Position numbers and translations under genes: made by a program. 6,193 nucleotides of DNA from an uncultured Chloroflexota bacterium (GTDB lineage Bacteria; Chloroflexota; Anaerolineae; Anaerolineales; Villigracilaceae), in contig CAILWD010000678.1 in assembly GCA_903837815.1 (NCBI GenBank), positions 1 through 6,193 on the forward strand. The letters run 5' to 3'. Shown here in pieces: positions 1-5,722 of this stretch. Every line of letters starts with the position of its first letter. Position 1 is the first letter of the stretch. The notes under the pieces are model-generated. The model searched no databases, was not told the DNA's origin, and saw only the letters and a program-made list of their open reading frames with translations.

Positions 1-1884
1 ATCAAAGACATTCCGTATGACCGCCCGAAGACCACGATGGCGGGATTTCCGTTATGCCCTGATTGCGAGCGAGAATACAAAGACCCAACGAACCGAAGGT
101 TTCATGCCCAGCCTGTGGCGTGCCCTGTGTGTGGACCACAAGTGACGTTTGAACGTTTGAATGTTGGAACGTTAGCAAGTTTGGATGATGCGATTGCTGA
201 GACGCAAAACGCCCTGGCAAAAGGTGAAATCCTTGCCATCAAAGGACTTGGTGGTTTTCATTTGGCGTGCGACGCGACCAATGCCCAAGCCGTGACCGAA
301 CTCCGCAACCGCAAGTTGCGCGTGGATAAGCCTTTTGCCTTGATGATGCCCGACATCGAGACCATCGAGCGACATTGTTTTGTCAGCGAGGCGGAACGGG
401 ATTTGCTTCAATCCACCGCGCGACCGATTGTTTTGTTGAAGAAAAAGCCAGAGTCAAACATCGTTGAGGAAGTGGCTCCCAAACAGCATTGGCTCGGCGT
501 GATGCTGCCGTACACACCGCTTCACTATTTACTATTTACCAATCACCAATCTCTAATCTCTGTTCTTGTCATGACCAGCGGGAATCTTTCCGAAGAACCC
601 ATCGCCACAGACAACAACGAAGCCCGCGAGAGACTCTCAAAACTTGCAGATGCCTTCCTCATGCACAACCGCGATATTCATATCCGCTGTGATGATTCAG
701 TGGTGAGGGCGTTACCAGAAACATTTAGCGTTAAACGTTCAACGTTTCCGATACGAAGGTCGCGAGGTTACTCTCCATTTCCAGTGAAATTACCGTCAGA
801 AGTTCCCTCACTTCTTGCGGCTGGTACGGAACTAAAAAACACGTTTTGCATCACGAACCAAAATTATGCTTTCCTCAGTCACCACATTGGCGATATGGAA
901 AATTATGAGACGTTGAAGTCCTTCGAGCAGGGCGTGGAACACTTCGAGCGCTTGTTCCGCGTGAAGCCCGAAGCGATTGCCCATGACCTGCATCCGAATT
1001 ATTTGGCGACACGCTACGCGCTGGAACGGGCGGAACGGGAATCTCTACCCATCGTCGCTGTGCAACATCACCACGCACATATTGCCGCTTGCATGGCGGA
1101 GCACGGACTCGACGGCTCGCGCCCCGTCATCGGGTTGTCGTTCGATGGGACGGGGTACGGTGATGACGGTGCAATTTGGGGCGGCGAGATTTTGGTCGCG
1201 GATTACAAATCGTACCAACGGGCATTTCATCTGGAATACTTTCCTCTGCCTGGCGGCGATGCGGCAATCAAGAAGCCTGCGCGGACGGCGCTTGCTCTGC
1301 TTTGGTCGCTGGGATTGGATTGGGATGAGCAACTCGACTCGGTGAAAGAGTTTTGTGCCCAGGATCGAAACATTTTGCGGGCGCAGTTGGAAAAGAAAAT
1401 CAACACGCCGATGACCTCTTCGATGGGGCGATTGTTTGACGCGGCGGCGGCTTTGGCTGGCGTGCGGCAGTCGGTCAACTACGAGGGGCAGGCTGCAATC
1501 GAGTTCGAGGCGGCAGCGGATTCGGCTGAGACGGGGAAATACTCCTTCGGACTGAATCAGGATCGAGTGGAGACTCGAACCATGCTCGAAGCGTTGATCA
1601 AGGATGTGATGGGGGGAGTCCATTTATCCAAAATATCCGCCAAATTCCACAACGGACTGGCGGGGTTGGCGCGCGACGTCTGCCTGAAGATCAAATCCGA
1701 AACCGGGATCGATGAGGTTGCATTATCGGGCGGGGTCTGGCAGAATATGACCCTGTTGCGAAAAGCAGTGCAACTTTTGGAAGCTGACGGGTTCAAAGTA
1801 TATATCCATCAGGAAGTGCCGACGAATGACGGTGGTGTCTCGCTGGGACAGGCTGTCATCGCGGCAAAAAGAATGCGAGGCTAA
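1..1884 (+). CDS. hypF: HypF, carbamoyltransferase for [NiFe]-hydrogenase maturation (5'-truncated by window edge)
   Basis: HypF uses carbamoyl phosphate and ATP to make a carbamoyl adenylate and transfers the carbamoyl group to the HypE C-terminal Cys, the source of the active-site cyanides. The frame is open from base 1, and codons before the first ATG (nt 37) read IKDIPYDRPKTT, a conserved HypF stretch, so the true start lies upstream. Numbered from base 1 (627 residues visible), the second zinc finger is C19-x2-C22-x18-C41-x2-C44. A YrdC-like domain follows (KGLGGFHLACD from 81, MTSGNLSEEP from 191, RRSRGYSPFP from 252). The Kae1-like domain has QHHHAH (355-360), FDGTGYGDDG (381-390), SGGVWQN (576-582) and NDGGVSLGQ (609-617). 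About 130-140 residues (acylphosphatase domain and first zinc finger) are probably missing, judging from the usual ~750-residue length. Three short-period repeat tracts lie in frame within the gene (separate entries). Identification is very secure. Confidence 0.97.
   Translation: MKDIPYDRPKTTMAGFPLCPDCEREYKDPTNRRFHAQPVACPVCGPQVTFERLNVGTLASLDDAIAETQNALAKGEILAIKGLGGFHLACDATNAQAVTELRNRKLRVDKPFALMMPDIETIERHCFVSEAERDLLQSTARPIVLLKKKPESNIVEEVAPKQHWLGVMLPYTPLHYLLFTNHQSLISVLVMTSGNLSEEPIATDNNEARERLSKLADAFLMHNRDIHIRCDDSVVRALPETFSVKRSTFPIRRSRGYSPFPVKLPSEVPSLLAAGTELKNTFCITNQNYAFLSHHIGDMENYETLKSFEQGVEHFERLFRVKPEAIAHDLHPNYLATRYALERAERESLPIVAVQHHHAHIAACMAEHGLDGSRPVIGLSFDGTGYGDDGAIWGGEILVADYKSYQRAFHLEYFPLPGGDAAIKKPARTALALLWSLGLDWDEQLDSVKEFCAQDRNILRAQLEKKINTPMTSSMGRLFDAAAALAGVRQSVNYEGQAAIEFEAAADSAETGKYSFGLNQDRVETRTMLEALIKDVMGGVHLSKISAKFHNGLAGLARDVCLKIKSETGIDEVALSGGVWQNMTLLRKAVQLLEADGFKVYIHQEVPTNDGGVSLGQAVIAAKRMRG
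145..184. repeat. In-frame octamer repeat within hypF (acgtttga units)
   Basis: Five 8-nt units in register at 145, 153, 161, 169 and 177: acgtttga, acgtttga, atgttgga, acgttagc, aagtttgg. The tract encodes roughly TFERLNVGTLASL (fragment residues 49-61), the linker between the second zinc finger and the YrdC-like domain. The two exact first copies make chance less likely. The last unit is degenerate. Confidence 0.65.
524..565. repeat. In-frame heptamer repeat within hypF (actattt/accaatc units)
   Basis: Six 7-nt units in exact register: actattt, actattt, accaatc, accaatc, tctaatc, tctgttc. The tract is AT-rich against its surroundings and encodes about HYLLFTNHQSLISVL (fragment residues 175-189), between LPYTPL and the conserved MTSGN motif. 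From memory of the family this loop is usually a few residues shorter. Because 7 is not a multiple of 3, the frame is kept only by the total inserted length. Confidence 0.75.
724..750. repeat. In-frame short palindromic repeat within hypF (cgttnaa units)
   Basis: The core CGTT recurs at 729, 736 and 743 (period 7). Bases 733-747 (aaacgtt, c, aacgttt) form a perfect palindrome about one central base. The tract encodes FSVKRSTFP (fragment residues 242-250), just before the conserved RRSRGYSP block, a place where HypF proteins usually have only a short variable linker (family memory). Its unit resembles the acgtttga tract at 145-184. Confidence 0.55.
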
Positions 1885-1885
1885 C

Positions 1886-2143
1886 ATGTGTTTAGGAGTA
1901 CCTGGAAAGATCGTCGAGATCAATGAGAAGAACGGCTTGCAAATGGCGAAGGTGGACTTTGGCGGAATCTTCCGCGAAGCCTGCCTGGAGTATGTGCCCG
2001 AAGCACAAGTCGGCGAGTATTGCATCATCCACGTGGGATTTGCAATCAGCCTGTTGAGCGAGTCGGAAGCGATGGAAACGCTGGAACTGCTGAAACAGAT
2101 TGCCGACATCGAAGAAGAATTGGGACCCGAGCCAACGCCATGA
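1886..2143 (+). CDS. hypC: HypC/HybG-type hydrogenase maturation chaperone
   Basis: Small chaperone (85 aa, typical HypC size) that forms a complex with HypD, carries the Fe(CN)2CO precursor and then binds the hydrogenase large-subunit precursor. The start is fixed by the family: the protein must begin Met-Cys, since Cys2 becomes the N-terminal iron ligand after Met removal, and here it begins MCLGVPGKI. An in-frame upstream ATG at 1826 would add 20 residues lying within the end of hypF and would bury this Cys, so it is rejected. The conserved HVGFAI block is at 49-54, with His49 matching the conserved HypC His. The start is 1 nt after the hypF stop, with a GAGG ribosome-binding site (1877-1880) inside the end of hypF. 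The stop overlaps the hypD start. Confidence 0.97.
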   Translation: MCLGVPGKIVEINEKNGLQMAKVDFGGIFREACLEYVPEAQVGEYCIIHVGFAISLLSESEAMETLELLKQIADIEEELGPEPTP

Positions 2144-3219
2144 AGTACGTGACTGAGTATCGTGATGCCGCGCTGGTGAAAGGCGTGATCGAAGAAATCC
2201 GCCGTACCGTGACTCGTCCGTGGACGATCATGGAAATCTGCGGCGGGCAGACTCACTCCATCGTGCGTCACGGCATCGACCAGTTGCTGCCACCTGAAAT
2301 TGAATTGGTTCATGGACCTGGCTGCCCCGTGTGCGTGACTCCACTGGAGTTGATCGACAAGGCGCTGGAGATTGCTTCCCAGCCGAATGTGATCTTCTGC
2401 TCGTACGGTGATATGCTGCGCGTGCCTGGCTCAGGGCATGACCTGTTCTCGGTCAAGGCTCAAGGCGGGGATGTGCGCGTGGTCTATTCTCCGCTCGATG
2501 CGGTGACGCTGGCGCAGAAGAATCCCGACAAGCAGGTTGTGTTTTTTGCGATTGGCTTCGAGACCACCGCGCCGCCGAATGTGATGAGCGTCTTGCAGGC
2601 GCAGAGGCTTGGGCTGACGAATTATTCGGTGCTCGTGTCGCATGTCCGCGTGCCGCCTGCGGTGAAAGCGATTTTGGGTTCGCCGCATAACCGCGTGCAG
2701 GGATTTCTGCTGGCGGGGCACGTGTGTGCGATCATGGGCTACTGGGAATATCCGCCGCTGGTGGATGAGTTCAAAATCCCAATGGCGGTGACTGGCTTCG
2801 AGCCGCTCGACATCGTGCAGGGAATTTTGACGGCGGTCCAATTGCTGGAAGCGGGCAAGGTGGAAGTGGTCAATGCCTACCAACGGGCGGTGACGTTTGA
2901 CGGCTTGAAGCCTGCGCAGGCGACAATCGACAAAGTATTTATGGAATGCGACCGAACCTGGCGCGGCATCGGAATGATCCCCATGAGCGGCTGGTGTCTG
3001 CGCCCTGAGTTTGATCAGTTCAACGCCGAGAAACGCTTCAATGTGGGCGACATCCAGACCAAGGAATCCCCGCTTTGCATCGCAGGTCAGATCTTGCAGG
3101 GATTGAAGAAACCGCACGATTGTTCCGCGTTTGGCAAGGAATGCACCACCGAAAATCCACTGGGCGCGACGATGGTTTCTTCCGAAGGGGCGTGCGCGGC
3201 GTATTACAAGTATAAGTAG
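2140..3219 (+). CDS. hypD: HypD, Fe-S scaffold for the Fe(CN)2CO cofactor
   Basis: HypD holds a [4Fe-4S] cluster and, with HypC, is the scaffold on which cyanide and CO ligands are attached to iron. The protein is 359 aa, the family's normal length. It shows CGGQTH (C34) and GPGCPVC (C62, C65), the redox/iron-binding cysteines of the family, then GFETTAP, LAGHVCAIMG, GFEPLDI and the GMIPMSGWCLRPEF block. Four C-terminal cysteines, C313, C328, C335 and C352 (spacing 15, 7, 17), fit the cluster ligands. The chosen ATG overlaps the hypC stop as ATGA, implying translational coupling. An in-frame upstream ATG at 2020 would lie inside hypC and is not conserved sequence. The TAG stop lies in the first unit of the downstream octamer repeat. 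Confidence 0.97.
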   Translation: MKYVTEYRDAALVKGVIEEIRRTVTRPWTIMEICGGQTHSIVRHGIDQLLPPEIELVHGPGCPVCVTPLELIDKALEIASQPNVIFCSYGDMLRVPGSGHDLFSVKAQGGDVRVVYSPLDAVTLAQKNPDKQVVFFAIGFETTAPPNVMSVLQAQRLGLTNYSVLVSHVRVPPAVKAILGSPHNRVQGFLLAGHVCAIMGYWEYPPLVDEFKIPMAVTGFEPLDIVQGILTAVQLLEAGKVEVVNAYQRAVTFDGLKPAQATIDKVFMECDRTWRGIGMIPMSGWCLRPEFDQFNAEKRFNVGDIQTKESPLCIAGQILQGLKKPHDCSAFGKECTTENPLGATMVSSEGACAAYYKYK

Positions 3220-3287
3220 ACAGGTACACAGGTAAACAAGTACGCACGGAAACATGTGACTTGTATACGTGTCTACCTGTTTACCCA
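3216..3287. repeat. Palindromic octamer-repeat element 1 (hypD-hypE gap)
   Basis: The left half is a degenerate tandem of 8-nt units: gtagacag, gtacacag, gtaaacaa, gtacgcac. The right half is the same kind of unit in inverted orientation (reverse complement gtaaacag, gtagacac, gtatacaa). Bases 3216-3239 can pair with 3261-3284 at 20 of 24 positions, and the periodicity also allows slipped pairings. The first unit contains the hypD TAG stop. No T-run follows the right arm, so it does not look like a classical terminator. It fills nearly the whole hypD-hypE gap and ends about 5 nt before the hypE ribosome-binding site. Confidence 0.9.
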
Positions 3288-3299
3288 ACATGAGGCTTT

Positions 3300-4364
3300 A
3301 TGACTGACGAAACAATCAACATCGAAGGAGCGGTTTGTGCTCCGCCGCTGACACACAATGAGCAAATCGTAATGGGACACGGCGCGGGTGGACGGATGAG
3401 TCACCAGTTGATTCAGAAGGCGTTCATGTCCGCGTTTGACAATCCTGCCTTGCGGGCTGGCGATGACGCGGCGCAACTTGAATCCAACTTGCACGCGAAA
3501 CTCTCCATCAGCACCGACGCGCACGTGGTCTTTCCGTTATTCTTTCCAGGAGGGGACATCGGCAAGTTGGCGGTCTGCGGCACGGTCAACGATGTGGCGA
3601 TGCTCGGCGCGAAGCCGCTCTACCTGACGGCTGGATTTATCCTCGAAGAAGGCTTGTCGATGGAAACACTCAAGCAAGTGGTGGCATCAATGAAGTCAGC
3701 GGCGGATGAGGCAGGCGTGCAGATTGTGGCGGGCGATACGAAGGTTGTGCAAAAAGGCAGGGCGGACGGGCTTTACATTACCACAGCGGGCGTTGGCGTG
3801 GTGCGTGACGGAGTCAATATCGGCGGGGCACAGGCGAAGGTTGGGGATGCAGTCATCCTATCTGGCTCCATTGGTGATCACGGCATCGCTGTTCTCGGCG
3901 CGCGTGGTGAGTTGGGATTCGAGTCCACGATTCAAAGCGATGTGGCTCCGCTCAACCACTTGATCGAGACGATGCTCGATGCTAGTAAAAATGTCCATGT
4001 GTTGCGCGACCCAACTCGAGGCGGGTTGGCAACCACTCTGAACGAAATAGCGAATCAATCCAACGTGGGGATTTTGCTTCAAGAGGATGAAATCCCCGTT
4101 CACCCCGAAGTGAACGCCGCCTGCGAGATGCTCGGCTTCGACCCGCTCTACGTCGCCAACGAAGGGAAACTGGTGGCAATCGTCGCAAAGGAAGATGCAG
4201 ATAAAATTCTTGCCGCGATGAAGCAAACCCGCTATGGCGAGGACTCGGTCATCATCGGCGAAGTCACTGCCGAGCCACGCGGACGAGTCTTGCTCAAGAC
4301 TCCGCTTGGCAGTACGCGCGTCGTGGATATGCTCGCCGGCGAAATGCTGCCGCGGATTTGCTGA
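3300..4364 (+). CDS. hypE: HypE, carbamoyl dehydratase for [NiFe]-hydrogenase maturation
   Basis: HypE is a PurM/AIR-synthase-type ATPase that dehydrates the carbamoyl group on its own C-terminal Cys to thiocyanate and donates cyanide to the HypC-HypD iron. The 354-residue product shows GHGAGGRMSHQLI (26-38), DDAAQLE (55-61), the GKLAVCGTVNDVAMLGAKP block, AGDTKVV, GSIGDHGIAVLGARGE and DPTRGGLATTLNEIA (237-251). It ends in PRIC with Cys354 as the last residue, the hallmark of functional HypE. The start at 3300 follows a GAGG site (3292-3295) with a short 4-nt spacing. It gives about 22 residues before the conserved core, so a start further in (such as Met25) is possible but has no better ribosome-binding site. 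hypE is separated from hypD only by the palindromic octamer repeat, so it is probably in the same operon. Confidence 0.96.
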   Translation: MTDETINIEGAVCAPPLTHNEQIVMGHGAGGRMSHQLIQKAFMSAFDNPALRAGDDAAQLESNLHAKLSISTDAHVVFPLFFPGGDIGKLAVCGTVNDVAMLGAKPLYLTAGFILEEGLSMETLKQVVASMKSAADEAGVQIVAGDTKVVQKGRADGLYITTAGVGVVRDGVNIGGAQAKVGDAVILSGSIGDHGIAVLGARGELGFESTIQSDVAPLNHLIETMLDASKNVHVLRDPTRGGLATTLNEIANQSNVGILLQEDEIPVHPEVNAACEMLGFDPLYVANEGKLVAIVAKEDADKILAAMKQTRYGEDSVIIGEVTAEPRGRVLLKTPLGSTRVVDMLAGEMLPRIC

Positions 4365-4401
4365 AATCTGTCATTTTGAGTCCCTTTCCATGGCAGATGT
4401 G

Positions 4402-4410
4402 TGGCATAAT
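4402..4410 (+). promoter_or_regulatory. Extended -10 promoter candidate for the CBS-pair gene
   Basis: The string TGGCATAAT is an extended -10 element (TGn followed by CATAAT, one mismatch to TATAAT), about 28 nt before the ATG. No good -35 sits at 16-18 nt spacing; a TTGAGT at 4376-4381 is too far (23 nt), which fits an extended -10 type. Transcription would start near 4417 and give a very short leader carrying the AAAGGAGG site. This is inference from motif only. Confidence 0.5.
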
Positions 4411-4437
4411 TGGAAAAAATTATAAAGGAGGCTTCCC

Positions 4438-4884
4438 ATGACTACCGTTAATAACCTGTTAGAGGCAAAATCGTCTGAAAAGAACTATTCCGTTTCCATT
4501 AATGATACTGTCCTTCAAGCTGTCAAGATAATGGCGGATGCCCGCATCGGCGCCGTGTTGGTCACCGATGGCGGAAAAGTGGTTGGTATTTATACTGAGC
4601 GTGATTATCTTCGAAAAGGGGAAAACGAAGGCCGCGTTGCAAAGGACACCAAGGTTAAGGAAGTGATGGTGTCTAAAATGATCACGGTGACAAGAGACAC
4701 ATCTGTCGAACAGTGCATGGCTTTAATGAAGCAATATAACATTCGTCACCTGCCCGTAGTCGAGAATGATCACTTGCTAAGTGTCGTCTCCATGCGGGAT
4801 GTGATGTTTGCCGTGCTGGAGGATCGTGACTTCGAGATCCGCGGGCTTGAAAACTACATTATGGGTTCTGGTTTCCAATCATAG
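4438..4884 (+). CDS. Two-CBS-domain protein (small stand-alone CBS pair)
   Basis: A 148-residue protein made almost only of a CBS-domain pair (Bateman module). CBS1 covers roughly residues 14-60, with IGAVLV (37-42), VVGIYTERD (48-56) and the family-typical DYLRK after it. CBS2 covers roughly 76-130, with NIRHLPVV (101-108) and SVVSMRDV (115-122). The tail (FEIRGLENYIMG) is typical of free-standing bacterial CBS-pair proteins. Such modules commonly bind adenine nucleotides or S-adenosylmethionine and act as sensors, but the ligand and partner here cannot be told from sequence. The gene has a strong Shine-Dalgarno site (AAAGGAGG, 4424-4431, 6 nt before the ATG), its own promoter candidate and a strong terminator, so it is probably a monocistronic unit. 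No terminator is visible between hypE and this gene, so readthrough from the hyp operon is possible. Confidence 0.93.
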   Translation: MTTVNNLLEAKSSEKNYSVSINDTVLQAVKIMADARIGAVLVTDGGKVVGIYTERDYLRKGENEGRVAKDTKVKEVMVSKMITVTRDTSVEQCMALMKQYNIRHLPVVENDHLLSVVSMRDVMFAVLEDRDFEIRGLENYIMGSGFQS

Positions 4885-4912
4885 CCTTAGGCACAGTTAT
4901 CCCTTCATCGTT

Positions 4913-4953
4913 AACCAGCAGCAGACAGTAAACGTCTGCTGCTGGTTTTTTTT
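4913..4953 (+). terminator. Strong intrinsic terminator after the CBS-pair gene
   Basis: A perfect 14-bp stem (4913-4926 with 4934-4947) closes a 7-nt loop (AGTAAAC). The 3' arm runs into eight consecutive T (4946-4953). It is the only textbook Rho-independent terminator in the window and lies 28 nt after the CBS gene's stop. There is no matching T-run on the other strand, so it acts on + strand transcription. It isolates the tetR unit from the genes to the left. Confidence 0.95.
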
Positions 4954-5001
4954 GGGGGGAGCCCTCTTTCCTGTGACCTAGAAAGGCAGGACAGGATTTC
5001 C

Positions 5002-5030
5002 TTGACTCTCGCGACTGCTGGTAGTAAACT
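5002..5030 (+). promoter_or_regulatory. Sigma-70-type promoter for the tetR unit
   Basis: TTGACT (5002-5007, one mismatch to TTGACA) is followed after exactly 17 nt by TAAACT (5025-5030, two mismatches to TATAAT). The predicted start of transcription is near 5037, right at the left edge of the palindrome at 5038-5053. Position after a strong terminator and before tetR supports it. Confidence 0.75.
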
Positions 5031-5037
5031 TTTTCTA

Positions 5038-5053
5038 CCTACCGTTCGGTAGG
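5038..5053. promoter_or_regulatory. Palindromic operator, probably bound by the TetR regulator encoded downstream
   Basis: CCTACCG-TT-CGGTAGG is a perfect inverted repeat with 7-bp arms and a 2-bp centre, 16 bp in all. Size and symmetry fit a TetR-family operator. It covers the predicted transcription start and abuts the ribosome-binding site, so binding would block transcription of tetR and of the downstream gene if they share a transcript. No second copy of this sequence is seen before the acyl-CoA dehydrogenase-like gene. Binding by this particular protein is inferred from proximity. Confidence 0.75.
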
Positions 5054-5065
5054 GAAGGAGAGCCA

Positions 5066-5638
5066 ATGACCAGAGATGACATTCTCGATGCCGCCGCGCA
5101 GGTATTCCGCCAGAAGGGGTTCCATGGCGCGTCCATGTCTGAAATTGCGGATGCGGTCAATTTGCAGAAAGCAAGCCTGTACCATCATGTCACGTCCAAG
5201 CAGGAGATTCTGCTCGAACTTCTGGAGCGCGCCCTCGGCTTGCTCACCGACCACATTGCCGCCATCACTTCCCAGTCCATCCCCGCTGACCAAAAATTGA
5301 GACAAATGATCCGCGCCTACTTATCCGCGCTGGCTGACAACGCCGACCTGACTTCGGTTCTGCTCTTTGAACATCGCTCGCTCGATAAAAAATCCCATGC
5401 CCGCCACGTTCCGCAGCGCGACAAGTTCGAGAAACTCTGGCGCGATACGATTGACGAAGGGCTGGCGGCGGGAATATTTGCCTGCTCTGATTCGGGGGTG
5501 GGTGTCCGCGCCTTGATGGGGGTGATGAACTGGACCCTGACCTGGTACCGTCCCGAAGGAGATAAGACCATCGAAAAAATCGCAGATGAATATGCCGATT
5601 TGTTATTTCATGGATTGCTGGGGGAGGTACGCAAGTAA
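5066..5638 (+). CDS. TetR/AcrR-family transcriptional regulator, acyl-CoA/lipid-metabolism type
   Basis: A 190-residue TetR-family repressor. The N-terminal DNA-binding domain (residues 3-50) starts DDILDAAAQVFRQKGFHGAS and has the helix-turn-helix SEIADAVNLQKASLYHHV (25-42). The C-terminal ligand domain ends with GVMNWTLTWYRPEG (152-165) and an EKIADEYADLL segment (170-180). I associate this pattern with TetR regulators of fatty-acid, phenylacetate or sterol-side-chain degradation (FadR, PaaR, KstR2 groups), which usually sense acyl-CoA thioesters; that assignment is by memory. The acyl-CoA dehydrogenase-like gene just downstream supports it. The start follows AAGGAG (5055-5060) with 5-nt spacing. 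The palindrome at 5038-5053 is the likely self-operator. The TAA stop falls within the downstream octamer repeat. The ligand and full regulon are unknown. Confidence 0.92.
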   Translation: MTRDDILDAAAQVFRQKGFHGASMSEIADAVNLQKASLYHHVTSKQEILLELLERALGLLTDHIAAITSQSIPADQKLRQMIRAYLSALADNADLTSVLLFEHRSLDKKSHARHVPQRDKFEKLWRDTIDEGLAAGIFACSDSGVGVRALMGVMNWTLTWYRPEGDKTIEKIADEYADLLFHGLLGEVRK

Positions 5639-5706
5639 GCAGGTAAACACGTAAGCACGTAAACAAGTAGATACATACCTGTGTACTTGTCTACTTGTTT
5701 ACCTAC
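5627..5706. repeat. Palindromic octamer-repeat element 2 (tetR-acyl-CoA dehydrogenase gap)
   Basis: Six forward 8-nt units (gtacgcaa, gtaagcag, gtaaacac, gtaagcac, gtaaacaa, gtagatac) are followed by inverted units (atacctgt, gtacttgt, ctacttgt, ttacctac). The best hairpin is a perfect 12-bp stem, 5659-5670 with 5691-5702, around a 20-nt loop. The tetR TAA stop is in the second unit and the last codons of tetR are made of repeat units. It shares 19 nt with element 1 in inverted orientation with one mismatch (3216-3234 against 5676-5694). It ends 2 nt before the next gene's ribosome-binding site (5709-5715). Confidence 0.9.
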
Positions 5707-5722
5707 ACAAAGGAGAGAACCT

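Noticed and set aside
1826..1885. Extended start for hypC, 20 codons upstream
   Set aside because: It would bury the essential Met-Cys N-terminus and overlap the conserved C-terminal end of hypF.
2020..2139. Extended start for hypD, 40 codons upstream
   Set aside because: It lies fully inside hypC; the ATGA overlap start gives a normal-length HypD.
1045..2313. Antisense frames opposite hypF, hypC and the start of hypD
   Set aside because: They overlap well-supported conserved genes, have no recognisable domains and no ribosome-binding sites.
3216..3287. CRISPR array or intrinsic terminator reading of the octamer repeat
   Set aside because: Units are 8 nt with no spacers, and the orientation inverts in the middle, so it is not CRISPR. 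No T-run follows the stem, so a Rho-independent terminator is not supported.
2431..3291. Long antisense open frame (286 aa) opposite hypD
   Set aside because: It is a shadow of the strongly conserved hypD frame; its N-terminal part is translation of the octamer repeat and the rest is Arg/His-rich, typical of spurious antisense frames.
4376..4381. TTGAGT as -35 for the CBS gene promoter
   Set aside because: The spacing to CATAAT is 23 nt, too long for a sigma-70-type promoter.
4954..5001. Possible small hairpin (CCTGT ... ACAGG) between terminator and tetR promoter
   Set aside because: Only 5 bp arms around a 16-nt loop; well within chance for a gap of this size.
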